DNA of 64,000 bases from Polyangia bacterium (GTDB lineage Bacteria > Myxococcota_A > Polyangia > Nannocystales > Nannocystaceae): contig JAUHWG010000020.1 of assembly GCA_030424595.1 (NCBI GenBank), forward strand, positions 1 to 64,000, written 5' to 3'. The notes under the pieces were generated by a model. It was not told where the DNA came from and made no database searches. It saw nothing but the letters and a program-made list of their open reading frames with translations. A program made the position numbers and the translations under genes. Positions 55,208 through 63,905 of the stretch are shown here, piece by piece. Each line of letters opens with the position of its first letter. The first letter of the stretch is position 1.

Positions 55208-56230
55208 CTACTGGCAGGCCAGGTAGACGTCGACGATCTCGCCGCTGCGGACCGTGCCGGCGGCGTCGCGGAACTCGAAGGCGGAGCGCTCGCCGCCGCA
55301 GTTGCCCCGGGCGTCGCACTCGACCCGGCGGTCGAAGTTGAGGTCGATCGCGACCAGGTCGACCGAGCTCACCGGGACCAGCTCGGTCAGGTCGCCGCGA
55401 CGGTCGTCGTCGTGATCGGACCAGAGGACCAGCTCGGCGAAGGCCGGATCGGCGGCGGTGATCTTGCCGTCACCGTCGGCGTCGAGCTCCGCGAGCGCCT
55501 CGAAGCCGTGGCTCGCGCGAAACCCCGAGCCGAGGACCGTGCCGCTGCCGAAGAGCTCGCGACCGCTGGCGATCACGCCGTCGCCGTCGCGGTCGAGCGC
55601 GAGCCAGGGGAGGGTCGGCCAGTCGGTGCTCAGGCACTCGCCCGCGCCGGTGATGTCGAACGCGGCCGCGCCGGCGGCCTCGAAGCGGAGCGGCGCGTCG
55701 TCGAAGTTGACGACCAGCGGCGTGTTGCAGTCGGGCTCCGACCAGGAGTACCAGTAGAGCTTCTCTCCGTCCCAGGCGCAGATGTCCCCGAGGCAGCCCA
55801 TGTCCAGCCCCTGACCGGGGACGCACTCGTGGTCGTTGGAGCAGTCGGTCCAGACCTCTTCGCCGTCGACCTCGATGCAGAAGGAGGTCCCCTCTTCGCC
55901 GCCTTCGAGCTCACAGGCCATGTCGGGCGTCTCGGCGCAGGGGACCGCCGCGTCGGGCTTGGGCTCGGGCTCGGGCTCGGGCTCGTCCTCGGTGTCCCCC
56001 TCGGACTCGCCCTCGGTGTCGCTGTCCGACGCGCCCTCCGTGTCCCCCTCGGACTCGCCCTCCGTGTCGCTGTCCGACTCGCCCTCGGTGTCCCCCTCGG
56101 AGTCGGCCTCCGTGTCGCCCTCGTCGGGCGCGCCCGCGGTGCCGACAGGATCGGCCTTGTCACAGCCCGGAGCGGCGAGGGTGAGCGCGGGGAGGAGCAG
56201 GGAGAGGGCGATGAGCGAGCGGTTCAGCAT
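55208..56230 (-). CDS. Lipoprotein with EF-hand-like calcium-binding region
   Basis: A 340-aa lipoprotein. The start MLNRSLIALSLLLPALTLAAPGC gives a lipobox (Cys23). A long Asp/Glu/Ser/Gly/Thr linker with repeated SEGDTEGESDSDTEGE-like blocks (~35-95) follows. A Cys-rich part (CELEGGEEGTSFCIE, NDHECVPGQGLDMGCLGDIC) precedes a domain with EF-hand-like Dx[DN]xDG loops: LDRDGDGVIASGRELFG and ELDADGDGKITAAD. Surrounding Asp-rich DHDDDRRGDLTE and NFDRRVECD also fit calcium-binding loops of secreted proteins. Binding calcium is inferred from spacing; a catalytic role is not suggested. It ends at a strong terminator. Confidence 0.85.
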   Translation of the reverse strand: MLNRSLIALSLLLPALTLAAPGCDKADPVGTAGAPDEGDTEADSEGDTEGESDSDTEGESEGDTEGASDSDTEGESEGDTEDEPEPEPEPKPDAAVPCAETPDMACELEGGEEGTSFCIEVDGEEVWTDCSNDHECVPGQGLDMGCLGDICAWDGEKLYWYSWSEPDCNTPLVVNFDDAPLRFEAAGAAAFDITGAGECLSTDWPTLPWLALDRDGDGVIASGRELFGSGTVLGSGFRASHGFEALAELDADGDGKITAADPAFAELVLWSDHDDDRRGDLTELVPVSSVDLVAIDLNFDRRVECDARGNCGGERSAFEFRDAAGTVRSGEIVDVYLACQ

Positions 56231-56334
56231 GACGACCCTGAATAAAGCAGGGACCGTGCCAACTCCGTTCCAGGGCCTCAGGGCGCCTCTTCGGGGGTTC
56301 TCGCCGCTTCGCTCCCCGGATCTCTGACATCGAC

Positions 56335-56346
56335 GTCAGCGCTGAC
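56335..56346. promoter_or_regulatory. 12-bp perfect palindrome in the divergent spacer
   Basis: GTCAGCGCTGAC reads identically on both strands between the EF-hand-like lipoprotein and the GH3 gene. It is followed within 6 bases by a CTGACA. It might be a regulator site, but no half-site family is recognised. Confidence 0.25.
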
Positions 56347-56499
56347 CTGACATTTCACGCGAGCGGTGTCAGAGGTGGCAGAGAGGTCACGAGGAAGCTC
56401 ACGAGTTCTCGCGGGATGATCCGCCGGCCCCCCGGCGTCGTCTAGGGGTCGCCGCCAGCATCCGCTCCTCTGCGGCGCTGCGCCGCGATCCCAGCTCCC

Positions 56500-57840
56500 A
56501 TGATCCGCGACCCTCAGCGCCGGCTCGCCACCGCGACCCTCGCCCTCCTCAGGCTCTGCCTCGCCCTCTCCGCCCTCGCCGGTGTTCTTATCTATAGGAC
56601 CGCGCTGGTCGCCTCCCTCCGTGAGCTCCTCCTGATGAGCCTCGCCATCCTCATCCTCCTCGCCCTCGCCCTCGAAGCCCGAGCGCTCCGCCGCCTCAAG
56701 GCAAGGGCACGAAGCTGGCCGCGCCGGACCCTCGTCGGCCTCTGGGTCCTGAGCCTCGCCCTCTTCGTCGGCGTCGAGGGGCGCTTTCGCCTGGCGAAGG
56801 CCCGGGTCCTCGGCGCCGACCCAGCGGAGCTCCAGGCGATCGGCGCCCACTTCATCGTCGGCTTTCGCAACCTCGACGAGCTCGCCGACCTGGCCGAGCG
56901 CGACGCGATCGCCGGGGTCTATGTCAGCCGCCGCAACATCCGCTCGATCGACCCCGTCGAGCTCAGCGCCGCCCTGACCAAGCTCCAGGCGGCGCGGCGC
57001 GATCGCGGGCAGCCCCCGCTCCTCGTCGCCGCCGATCAGGAGGGCGGCGTCGTCTCCCACCTCTCCCCTCCCCTCACCCGCCAGCCTTCGCTCGGCTCGC
57101 TCGTCGACGAGGGCAAGGCCAGCGACCGTGAGATCGGCGCCTACGCAGCGCTCCACGGCCGCGAGCTGACCACCCTCGGGGTCAACCTCAACTTCGCGCC
57201 GGTCGTCGATCTCCGGGCCCATGTCGACCGCGCCTTCGATCGCTTCACCAAGATCGAGGCCCGGGCGATCGCGGAGGACCCGACGATCGTCGGCGAGGTG
57301 GCGGGCTCCTACTGCGAGGGTCTCCGCGAGCACCAAATCGCCTGCACGCTCAAGCACTTCCCCGGGATCGGCCGGGTCCGCGAAGACACGCACTACTTCG
57401 CAGGACACCTGGAGCGCAGCCGCGAGGAGCTCGCCGCGGCGGACTGGCGCCCCTTTCGGGAGCTCGCCCAGGGCTCACGCTCGTCGACCTTGATGATGCT
57501 CAGCCACACGATCGTCGACGCGGTCGACGACCAGCTCCCCGCGTCGATGTCGACGCCCGTCGTCGACGACCTCCTCCGCGGGGAGTGGGGCTTTGACGGC
57601 GTGCTCGTCACCGATGACCTCAGCATGTTTCCGATCTCCCTCGGACCTGGGGTCGGCGAGGCGAGCGTCCAGGCCCTCAGCGCCGGCGTCGATCTTCTCC
57701 TGATCTCCTACGATCCCGATCTCTACTACGAGGCGGTCGACGTCCTCCTCGACCGTTGGGAGGAGCTGCCCCCGGAGCGCATCGCCAGCTCCCGCCGCCG
57801 GATCGAGGGTCTCCAGCGCTGGCTGGCCGACGGCCGCTGA
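56500..57840 (+). CDS. Glycoside hydrolase family 3 (NagZ-like beta-N-acetylhexosaminidase) with membrane anchor
   Basis: A 446-aa membrane-anchored GH3 enzyme, probably acting on N-acetylglucosamine-containing peptidoglycan fragments. It has three N-terminal hydrophobic segments (TLALLRLCLALSALAGVLIY, LLLMSLAILILLALALEA, LVGLWVLSLALFVGVEG), then the catalytic TIM barrel: PLLVAADQEGGVVSHL, LGVNLNFAPVVDL, the CTLKHFPGIGRVREDTH loop and VLVTDDLSM (Asp nucleophile in DDLSM). NagZ enzymes have KHFPGHG with a following D-x-H catalytic dyad. Here the second His is Ile but the dyad EDTH is kept, so hydrolysis remains likely though specificity may differ. The membrane region is unusual for NagZ, which is usually cytosolic. 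Confidence 0.87.
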   Translation: MIRDPQRRLATATLALLRLCLALSALAGVLIYRTALVASLRELLLMSLAILILLALALEARALRRLKARARSWPRRTLVGLWVLSLALFVGVEGRFRLAKARVLGADPAELQAIGAHFIVGFRNLDELADLAERDAIAGVYVSRRNIRSIDPVELSAALTKLQAARRDRGQPPLLVAADQEGGVVSHLSPPLTRQPSLGSLVDEGKASDREIGAYAALHGRELTTLGVNLNFAPVVDLRAHVDRAFDRFTKIEARAIAEDPTIVGEVAGSYCEGLREHQIACTLKHFPGIGRVREDTHYFAGHLERSREELAAADWRPFRELAQGSRSSTLMMLSHTIVDAVDDQLPASMSTPVVDDLLRGEWGFDGVLVTDDLSMFPISLGPGVGEASVQALSAGVDLLLISYDPDLYYEAVDVLLDRWEELPPERIASSRRRIEGLQRWLADGR

Positions 57841-57858
57841 GCGGATCGCGACGAGCCC

Positions 57859-58036
57859 GCCCTACGGCGAGCGCAGCGGGGCGAGCTCTTCACTGGCTTC
57901 ACTAGCACCTCGCCACCCGGAGGTGCTGCTCCGCAGACTCGCCTACGGCCGCGCATCGGGGCGAGCTCCTCCCAGGCCTCAGGTGCCCCTCGCCGCCGCA
58001 CGGAGGCTCCGCTCCGGACGCTCGCCTACGGCTGCG
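57859..58036. repeat. Approximately 82-bp degenerate tandem duplication, about 2.2 copies
   Basis: CCTACGGC, GGGGCGAGCTC, CACCTCGCC and GGAGGTGCTGCTCCG-type blocks recur in the same order at 57860 and ~57941, with a partial third at ~58022 (GCCTACGGCTGCGG). It lies in the 225-bp spacer between the GH3 and outer-membrane-like genes. Confidence 0.6.
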
Positions 58037-58065
58037 GATCAGCTCGGGTACAATCCGCGCCCCCG

Positions 58066-59436
58066 ATGCCCCTGCCCCTGACAATGGCGCTGCGCTCAGC
58101 GCTTGGCGCCTTCGGAGCGACCTCTATGTTCGCCAGCGGGAGCGCTCTCGCCAGCGCCCCCGCCAGCGCTCCCGCCAGCGCTCCCGCCAGCGCCCCCGCC
58201 AGCGCTCCCGCCAGCGCCCCCGCCAGCGCCCCCGCCAGCGCTCCCGCCAGCGCTCCCGCCAGCGCTCCCGCCAGCGCTCCCGCCAGCGCTCCCGGAGGAC
58301 AGACAGCCGAGCCCCTCGCGCTCGAGTGGAGCGCGCCGGCCGAGTGCCCGTCGGCCGGAGCTGTGATCGCGGCGGCGATGGCCCTCGTCCAGGAGGTTCG
58401 GCTCGCCCGCCCCGACGACGAGCGAGCGGCCGCGGCCCCCCAGGTCCGCGCGACCGGACACGTGCTCGGGACCGCGAGCTCCGGCTACACGCTCCGCCTC
58501 GCCTTCGCCGGCGCGGGCCTCCGCGTGCTGCCTGGAGAGACATGTGATGCGATCGCCGAGGTCGCCGCGCTCCTCCTCGCGATCGCCGTCGAACCGGCGG
58601 TCATGGGCGGATCGTCCGGGCCCGAGCCTGGGAGGGCTCTACCCCCGCCCGCATCCCCGCCCCCCTTCGACTCGTCCGCGGAGGAGCCCGCGGCTCCCGG
58701 CGGAGCGAGGCCAAGAGCGGGCGACGAGGAGCCGACCGAGGGCCCTGGATGGTCCTCGCGACCGAACGACCGCGACCGCGACCGCGCCGAAGAACCTCCA
58801 GACGAAGCGGGCACCAAGGGCTCCGCCGCCTCAGAGCTGAGCTCGCCCGCCCGACCTCCTGCGCCCTCCTCCGCGAGACGACGGCCCCTCATCGGCCTCA
58901 AGTCCCTCGGCGGCCTCAGCCTCGGGATCCTCCCGAGCCCGGCCGCCTTCGCCGGCCTCAGCCTCGGCTTCGAGGGTCAGCACGCCCGGGTGGAGCTCGC
59001 CGGCAGCTACGCCGGGCCGAGTCGACAGACCTCGACGGTCAACCCCGAGGTCGGCGGTCGTTTCACCCTCTGGCACGCGAGCGTCCGCGGCTGCGGTGTC
59101 CTCCCGCTCAGCCGCGGCGACGCTCCCCGGCTGAGCGCGCCGCTCTGCGCGGGGCTCCACGCCGGGGCGATCGGCGGTCGCGGTGAGGGCGCGCTCGTCC
59201 CTCAGACGGCCGTCTCCCCCTGGCTCGGGCTCAGCCTCGCCGCCGCCCTCCGGACCCAGCTCCATCGCCGCGTTGCCCTCTGGATCGACGCCGAGGGGCT
59301 GCTCTCGGTCCTACGACCGCGCTTTCACACCGACCCGACCGGAGCGCTGTGGCAGGCGGGGCGCGCCGGCGCCCGCTTCGGCCTCGCCCTCGAGATTCGC
59401 TTCGACCTGCAAAGAGCCGCGGGCGGCGGACAATAG
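58066..59436 (+). CDS. Exported protein with ASAP repeats, first gene of a sigma/anti-sigma operon
   Basis: A 456-aa protein with an N-terminal signal-like segment (LRSALGAFGATSMFASGSALASA). A 12-bp repeat encodes 12 Ala-Ser-Ala-Pro units (58150-58293). A periplasmic-like domain follows with WSAPAECPSAGAVIAAAMAL and LPGETCDAIAEVAALLLAI, resembling myxobacterial proteins encoded just upstream of sigma factor genes. A charged linker and a C-terminal beta-rich region (LGGLSLGILPSPAAFAGLSLGFE, RVELAGSYAG, RFTLWHASVRGCGV, LHRRVALWIDAEGLLSVLR) look like an outer-membrane barrel. The ATG at 58066 is used; MALRSAL at 58084 is an alternative. The sigma gene starts 18 bases after the stop. Confidence 0.75.
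   Translation: MPLPLTMALRSALGAFGATSMFASGSALASAPASAPASAPASAPASAPASAPASAPASAPASAPASAPASAPASAPGGQTAEPLALEWSAPAECPSAGAVIAAAMALVQEVRLARPDDERAAAAPQVRATGHVLGTASSGYTLRLAFAGAGLRVLPGETCDAIAEVAALLLAIAVEPAVMGGSSGPEPGRALPPPASPPPFDSSAEEPAAPGGARPRAGDEEPTEGPGWSSRPNDRDRDRAEEPPDEAGTKGSAASELSSPARPPAPSSARRRPLIGLKSLGGLSLGILPSPAAFAGLSLGFEGQHARVELAGSYAGPSRQTSTVNPEVGGRFTLWHASVRGCGVLPLSRGDAPRLSAPLCAGLHAGAIGGRGEGALVPQTAVSPWLGLSLAAALRTQLHRRVALWIDAEGLLSVLRPRFHTDPTGALWQAGRAGARFGLALEIRFDLQRAAGGGQ
58150..58293. repeat. 12-bp in-frame repeat (12 copies) encoding Ala-Ser-Ala-Pro
   Basis: Twelve contiguous copies of GCCAGCGCTCCC/GCCAGCGCCCCC. The two variants are interspersed, so unequal exchange rather than simple block copying is likely. 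It forms an extended Pro/Ala-rich spacer after the signal peptide. Confidence 0.93.
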
Positions 59437-59453
59437 GTGATCGCAGACCCGCC

Positions 59454-60008
59454 GTGCGCCCGCCGCCAACGCCATCGCCGACCCCTCAGCAGGAGCTCGC
59501 GGCGCTCTACAACGAGCACGCGGACTTCGTCTGGCGCTCGCTCCTCCGCCTCGGCGCCACCCCTGACGTCGCTGAGGATCTCCTGCACGAGGTCTTCCTC
59601 GTCGTCCGCCGGCGGCAGGCCGACTTCGATCGCGAGCGGTCGATCCGAGCCTGGCTCTACGGGATCGCCCGGGGCGTCGCCGCCAACTACCGCCGCGGCC
59701 GCTCCCGCGCCGCCGAGCGCCTGCGCAACGTCGCCACACCGAGCCCGCCGCCGACCCCCGAGGAGGGGCTCGAGCGGCGCAAGGCGGCAGCCTTCGTCGC
59801 CGAGTTCCTGGGATCGCTCGATGAGCCGCGACGCCGGGTCTTCGAGCTCTTCGACATCGAGGGGCTGAGCGGCCCCGAGATCAGCGCCCTCCTCGGAGTC
59901 CCGGTGATGAAGGTCCACACCCTACGACGGAGCGCCCGCCGACGCTTCGAGGCGGCGCTCGAGGAGAGACGTCGAGGCGAGGCGAGCAGCAGGAGGGAGA
60001 CCGCATGA
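59454..60008 (+). CDS. RNA polymerase sigma factor, ECF type
   Basis: A 184-aa sigma-70 family factor of the extracytoplasmic group. Region 2 is LAALYNEHADFVWRSLLRLGATPDVAEDLLHEVFLVVRRR, including the -10-recognition helix (SIRAWLYGIARGVAANYRR). Region 4 is FLGSLDEPRRRVFELFDIEGLSGPEISALLGVPVMKVHTLRRSARRRF. The start is a GTG in MRPPPTPSPTPQQELAALY; the upstream frame is the previous gene in another frame. It overlaps the next gene by ATGA, a sign of translational coupling with an anti-sigma. Confidence 0.9.
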   Translation: MRPPPTPSPTPQQELAALYNEHADFVWRSLLRLGATPDVAEDLLHEVFLVVRRRQADFDRERSIRAWLYGIARGVAANYRRGRSRAAERLRNVATPSPPPTPEEGLERRKAAAFVAEFLGSLDEPRRRVFELFDIEGLSGPEISALLGVPVMKVHTLRRSARRRFEAALEERRRGEASSRRETA

Positions 60009-60895
60009 CGGCCGACGACCCACAGATCCCAGGGCCGCGGCCCTACGCCTCCGAGGTTGAGGCTGAGGCTGACGATTTCCTCGCAGCCTACCGCGACAGC
60101 CAGGCCCTCCCCGACGCCGTCAAGGCCCGGGTCCGCCAGCGGCTCCTCGTCGCCGGCGCCCCTGCGCCCGAGGCCGCAGCGCCGCCGCAGCTCGACCAGG
60201 CGCGGCGCCGCCGATCGGCGATCGATCAGCGCTGGTGGATCGCGGCGGCCGCCCTCGTCCTCCTGGCCTCCGCGGCGATCGCCCTCCTCCCCGGGAGACA
60301 GGAGGGCATCGTCGCGTCGCGTAGGGGCGTCGACGGGGCGGCCTACACCGCCGACGACCGAGCCCTCCGCGGCGACGCGCAGACGGGTGAGGGCGATGCG
60401 CCTGACGCCGACGACAGAGCGGTGCTCCCCCCCGCCGAGGGGAGCGCCCAGGCTGGCGCGGCGACGCTTCGCCCGACCGCCAAGGCCGACGCAGCGACCC
60501 GACCGGCTCCGCAGGCTCCGCAGGCTCCGACCACGACCACGACCGCGACCGCCGAAGACCGACCGCTCAAGGACGACGCCTCCGCGCGACGACCTGGTTC
60601 GAAGACGACCGCAGGCCTCGATCTCGCCGCGGAAAAAGCCCTCCTCGAAGGGGCCTGGCGAGCGCTCGCGGCAGGCGACCATCAGCGGGCGCGCGAGGCC
60701 CTGCGCCGACACCGTGACGACTTCGCCGACGGGATCCTCAGCCAGGAGCGCGAGGTCCTGGAGGTGCTCCTCGCCTGCAAGACCGCCGCGCCCGGGGCCT
60801 CGCAGCAGGCTGCGCGCTTTCGCCGAGAGCATCCCGAGAGCCCCTGGCGCCCCCGCCTCGACGAGGTCTGCCCCGCCTCGCCGTCGCCGGAGTAG
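60005..60895 (+). CDS. Membrane anti-sigma-like protein
   Basis: A 296-aa single-pass membrane protein, probably inhibiting the upstream ECF sigma. The cytosolic part (~1-75: EADDFLAAYRDSQALPDAVKARVRQRLL) is followed by one TM helix (RWWIAAAALVLLASAAIALLPG). The outer part is Ala/Thr/Pro-rich with Asp-rich patches, and a C-terminal TPR-like helical domain (EKALLEGAWRALAAGDHQRAREALRRH, ILSQEREVLEVLLACKTAAPGASQQAARFRREHPESPW) is typical for myxobacterial anti-sigma partners. Overlap with the sigma stop (ATGA) supports coupling. No zinc-binding HxxxCxxC motif is present, so it is not a classic ZAS anti-sigma. Confidence 0.85.
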   Translation: MTADDPQIPGPRPYASEVEAEADDFLAAYRDSQALPDAVKARVRQRLLVAGAPAPEAAAPPQLDQARRRRSAIDQRWWIAAAALVLLASAAIALLPGRQEGIVASRRGVDGAAYTADDRALRGDAQTGEGDAPDADDRAVLPPAEGSAQAGAATLRPTAKADAATRPAPQAPQAPTTTTTATAEDRPLKDDASARRPGSKTTAGLDLAAEKALLEGAWRALAAGDHQRAREALRRHRDDFADGILSQEREVLEVLLACKTAAPGASQQAARFRREHPESPWRPRLDEVCPASPSPE

Positions 60896-60999
60896 GACCG
60901 CGGACCTGGCCTCTTCTCATCTTTTTTCGAGCTCGCTGCAACAGGGCCGGACCTGCGGACAAGTGCTCGAGTGACGCCGATCGCCGGCGCGACAACACC

Positions 61000-61977
61000 A
61001 TGCGTTCTTCACTACGTTCACTTCTCGGTTCACATCGAGGCGGCTCCGACCGCCCTCTCCTCTCCGCCCTCCGCGGCTCGCTCCTGGTCGCCGTCACCGC
61101 CCTCGGCCTCGGCCTCACGACCGCGGCCGCCTGCGACTCCAAGGGGCTCGGCCAAGAGACCTGCAGCCCCGGCGACACCAAGGACGTCGACTGCAACACC
61201 TGCATCTGCGAGGGCGGGTTCTTCAGCTGCACCCAGGACTCCTGCTATGAGCCCTGCGGTGACAAGTCCTGCGGCGACTCCTGTACGCAGTGCGACCCCT
61301 CGGATCCAGACTGCGTCGAGACCCAGGTGCTCAAGCTCTGCGACCCCAAGGGGAGCTGCGTCGCCGAGGTCCCGGACCTCTGCGTCGACGACTACAACCC
61401 CTGCGAGGGCAGCCTCTGCGGCGCCTCCTGTACCGTCTGCGACCCCCAGGATCCCGACTGTGTCGAAGACGCGGTCGTGAAGGCCTGCGACCCCTACGGC
61501 GCCTGCGTCCCCGACACCGCGGATCTCTGCGACGGCGGCGAGTACATCCCCTGCGAGGGCAAGAGCTGCGGCGACTCCTGCACGATCTGCGCCCCCGGCG
61601 ATGAGGAGTGCACCGAGGACGCGGTCGTGAAGGCCTGCAACCTCGACGGGGTCTGCATCGCCGACTTTGAGGGGATCTGCGCCGACACCTTCGACCCCTG
61701 CGAGAACATGGAGTGCGGCGACATCTGCATCCCCTGCAAGCCGGGCGAGGGCTGCGAGAACGATCCGGTCGTCTACTCCTGCACCCCGGAGGGGCTGTGC
61801 GAGCTCTACGATCCGGACATCTGCATCGCCGAGTACGATCCCTGCGGGGACAAGTCCTGCGGGGACGCGTGCACGATCTGCGACCCCGAAGATCTCGAGT
61901 GCAGCGAGGACGACGTGATCAAGGCCTGCAACACCGGGGGTGTCTGCGTCGCGGACACCGGCGATCTCTGCCTCTGA
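61000..61977 (+). CDS. Exported Cys-rich repeat protein
   Basis: A 325-aa protein with a signal peptide (LLVAVTALGLGLTTAAAC, lipobox). About five tandem repeats of ~55 aa follow, each with YxPCegkSCGdsCtiCdpxDxxCxEDaVvKACdxxGxCvaDtxdLC. The Cys number and order are constant (8 per unit), suggesting four disulfides per module. The first short unit (TCSPGDTKDVDCNTCICEGGFFSC) differs. The closest visible relation is the myxobacterial Cys-rich extracellular families, but I do not recognise a named one. The regular asp/glu turns could bind calcium. Function is unknown. Confidence 0.85.
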   Translation: MRSSLRSLLGSHRGGSDRPLLSALRGSLLVAVTALGLGLTTAAACDSKGLGQETCSPGDTKDVDCNTCICEGGFFSCTQDSCYEPCGDKSCGDSCTQCDPSDPDCVETQVLKLCDPKGSCVAEVPDLCVDDYNPCEGSLCGASCTVCDPQDPDCVEDAVVKACDPYGACVPDTADLCDGGEYIPCEGKSCGDSCTICAPGDEECTEDAVVKACNLDGVCIADFEGICADTFDPCENMECGDICIPCKPGEGCENDPVVYSCTPEGLCELYDPDICIAEYDPCGDKSCGDACTICDPEDLECSEDDVIKACNTGGVCVADTGDLCL

Positions 61978-62253
61978 GCGCTCTCCGCTGGGGCCCACGC
62001 CAGGGTCCTAGCCTCATCATCTTCAATCGAGAGCGCACCCCGGGCACCTACGTGCCTCGGGGCGCTCCTGCGTGGGGCCGAGCGTGCGGACCGAGCGTGG
62101 GGCCCGAGCGTGCGGGCCACGTCGACGACGGTCACGACCGCCGAGCGACTCTCCGCACCGCAACCGCTCGCGCAAGCTCGTGGGCTCCGGCGAACCTTCG
62201 AAGACCCGCGCTCCCGATGATCGAGCGCGAGGGCGAGTACGCCGGCGACGACC

Positions 62254-62454
62254 TCAGTCGTCGATGTCTTTCGGCTTGCGGGGGAAGTCCTCGGAGCGCG
62301 CGTTCGGGACGAAGGCCAACGACTCCGAGACGTAGAGCCCAGTGTGGAGGATGAGGTGAGTCACAGTGCGGACGAGGCAGCCGCCTGGCACCTCCGCAAC
62401 AAACGCCGCCCCGCGGTTCCCGTCGCCTTCGTGCCTGACTTCAACCCAGTTCAT
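62254..62454 (-). CDS. Small conserved-looking protein
   Basis: Sixty-six residues on the minus strand (MNWVEVRHEGDGNRGAAFVAEVPGGCLVRTVTHLILHTGL region split by motif VPGGCLVR). The ATG is preceded by a good GAGGGA ribosome-binding site 7-8 bases upstream. It has a beta-rich start, AEVPGGCLVRT and SLAFVPNARS. The pattern is compact and plausible as a real small protein, possibly of a family of short beta proteins, but I cannot name it. The 276-bp region on its left (61978-62253) holds no other supported gene. Confidence 0.55.
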   Translation of the reverse strand: MNWVEVRHEGDGNRGAAFVAEVPGGCLVRTVTHLILHTGLYVSESLAFVPNARSEDFPRKPKDIDD

Positions 62455-62639
62455 CGTGCTTCCCTCTTGGTCGCGATCGCGCCCGCGCTATGGACTTGGC
62501 CCCTTCGTGGGAGCCTCGTCAGTGGCGGAGTGTAATCGAGGAGGATCGCCAAGCCAAGGGGCTGGAACCCCCGCCCCGACGAAGCGTGGGTCGATCCCCG
62601 CCCCCGCAGGCGAGCCCGCGGGGTCCGCTAGACTCTGCC

Positions 62640-62745
62640 AAAGCCGGCACTAGAGCCCGGTATTCCGGCGTTCCTCGACCGCTGAGAGGCGCCGATGAGC
62701 TCGCCGAGCGTGACACGGGACTTTCACCACGGGGCCCGAGGCGGC
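62640..62745. repeat. Repeat B-like remnant
   Basis: CACTAGAGCCCGG at the left and CGTGACACGGGACTTTCACC with CACGGGGCCC at the right resemble B termini. The inside is shortened and diverged. It lies in the 382-bp spacer between the small protein and the beta-barrel-like gene; the rest of that spacer shows nothing. Confidence 0.5.
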
Positions 62746-62836
62746 TATCCCCGCCAGATCGGTGACCCCAGCGTCGATTCCTGGCAACCTGCGGTGCCTA
62801 CACCGGGGCCCAAAGACCCCGAAGAACCAACCTCTG

Positions 62837-63823
62837 ATGCGCCCACACGCCCGACGGCTGCTCCTCTCCGGTCTCCTCGCGGCCGCCTGGAGCGGGGCCG
62901 CGAGCGCAGCCCCTGACCTCGGCCGTGGGACGTCGGCCGAGGTCCCGCTAGAGCCCGCCGCAGCCCCGACGCCGGTGAGCGACGCTCGCTCGGCGCAGCC
63001 GACCGCGGCCGCCGACGTCGTCGCTGCGGATGACGAGCCGCCAGCGACGACGGAGGCCGAGACAGCGAGGCCGCCCAGCGCCGACGCTGGAGCTGACGCG
63101 TCCCCATCACCTGGCCCAAAGGCCTCGTCTTCGGAGAGGGCTCGCCCCCAGGCGAGCCCCCGGAGCGGGCGCGCGCTCGAGCTTGTACCCCGGCAATTCG
63201 GCCTCGAGCTCGGCTGGTCGAACCTCGCGATCGACAACCTCCCGGACGCGCTCATCCCCGACCCCCGACCCCATCCCCACGGCGTCTCCAGCGGCGCGCA
63301 CGTGATGTGGCAGATCGCCGGCCTGAGCCGGCGCTGGCCCACCTGGATCGGCCCTCTGATCGGCCTCGACGTCTTCCCCGCGACCCCCGTCTCACGGCGG
63401 GTCATCGCCGCCAGCTACGGCTTCCAGCTCAAGCACCAGTTCGGACGTCGACCGCGGGTCCGCCCCTTCCTCAGCTACGGCGTCGGCGCGGTCCAAGGCT
63501 GGGTCAAGACGATCCCAGGCCGCGAGATCGGGCACCAGCTCCGGGCGAGCTTCGGCTCCGCCTTCCCGATCGCCAAGCGCAGCTCCCTGACCTTCGCCTT
63601 CGTCTACAAGTACCAGGGTCAGGCGACCTTCCGTTGGGACGACGCGGGGACCCTCGCCTACAACTTTCACACGGTCGGGCTCCTCGCCGGGATCACCTTC
63701 GACGCGCCCGCTCGCCGCGTCCGCCCGCGACATCGCAGCAGGAGCCGGCAGCGACCGAGCCGCCCCGACGACGGGCGAGGCGTTGCCCGCGAGCAGGTCT
63801 TGCCGAGCTCGGGCCGCACCTGA
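62837..63823 (+). CDS. Outer-membrane beta-barrel-like protein
   Basis: A 328-aa exported protein. The start MRPHARRLLLSGLLAAAWSGAASA is a standard signal peptide cleaved by signal peptidase I. Residues ~30-120 are an Ala/Pro/Ser/Asp-rich linker. The C-terminal ~170 residues have repeated amphipathic strands (FGLELGWSNLAID, HVMWQIAGL, SRRVIAASYGFQLKHQFG, VRPFLSYGVGAVQGWVKTI, QLRASFGSAFPIAKRSSLTFAFVYKYQGQATF, HTVGLLAGITFD), as in small barrels such as the OmpW/OmpA type. The short Arg-rich tail (RRVRPRHRSRSRQ) is odd for an outer-membrane protein and may be periplasmic. Family is not identified. Confidence 0.7.
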   Translation: MRPHARRLLLSGLLAAAWSGAASAAPDLGRGTSAEVPLEPAAAPTPVSDARSAQPTAAADVVAADDEPPATTEAETARPPSADAGADASPSPGPKASSSERARPQASPRSGRALELVPRQFGLELGWSNLAIDNLPDALIPDPRPHPHGVSSGAHVMWQIAGLSRRWPTWIGPLIGLDVFPATPVSRRVIAASYGFQLKHQFGRRPRVRPFLSYGVGAVQGWVKTIPGREIGHQLRASFGSAFPIAKRSSLTFAFVYKYQGQATFRWDDAGTLAYNFHTVGLLAGITFDAPARRVRPRHRSRSRQRPSRPDDGRGVAREQVLPSSGRT

Positions 63824-63905
63824 GAGCGAGCGCTCTCGCCCAACCCAGGGTCGCCGCCCCGCGCGGCCAGGCGCGCAGCCCGACGCTTCGCCCTCACGCA
63901 GCGCT

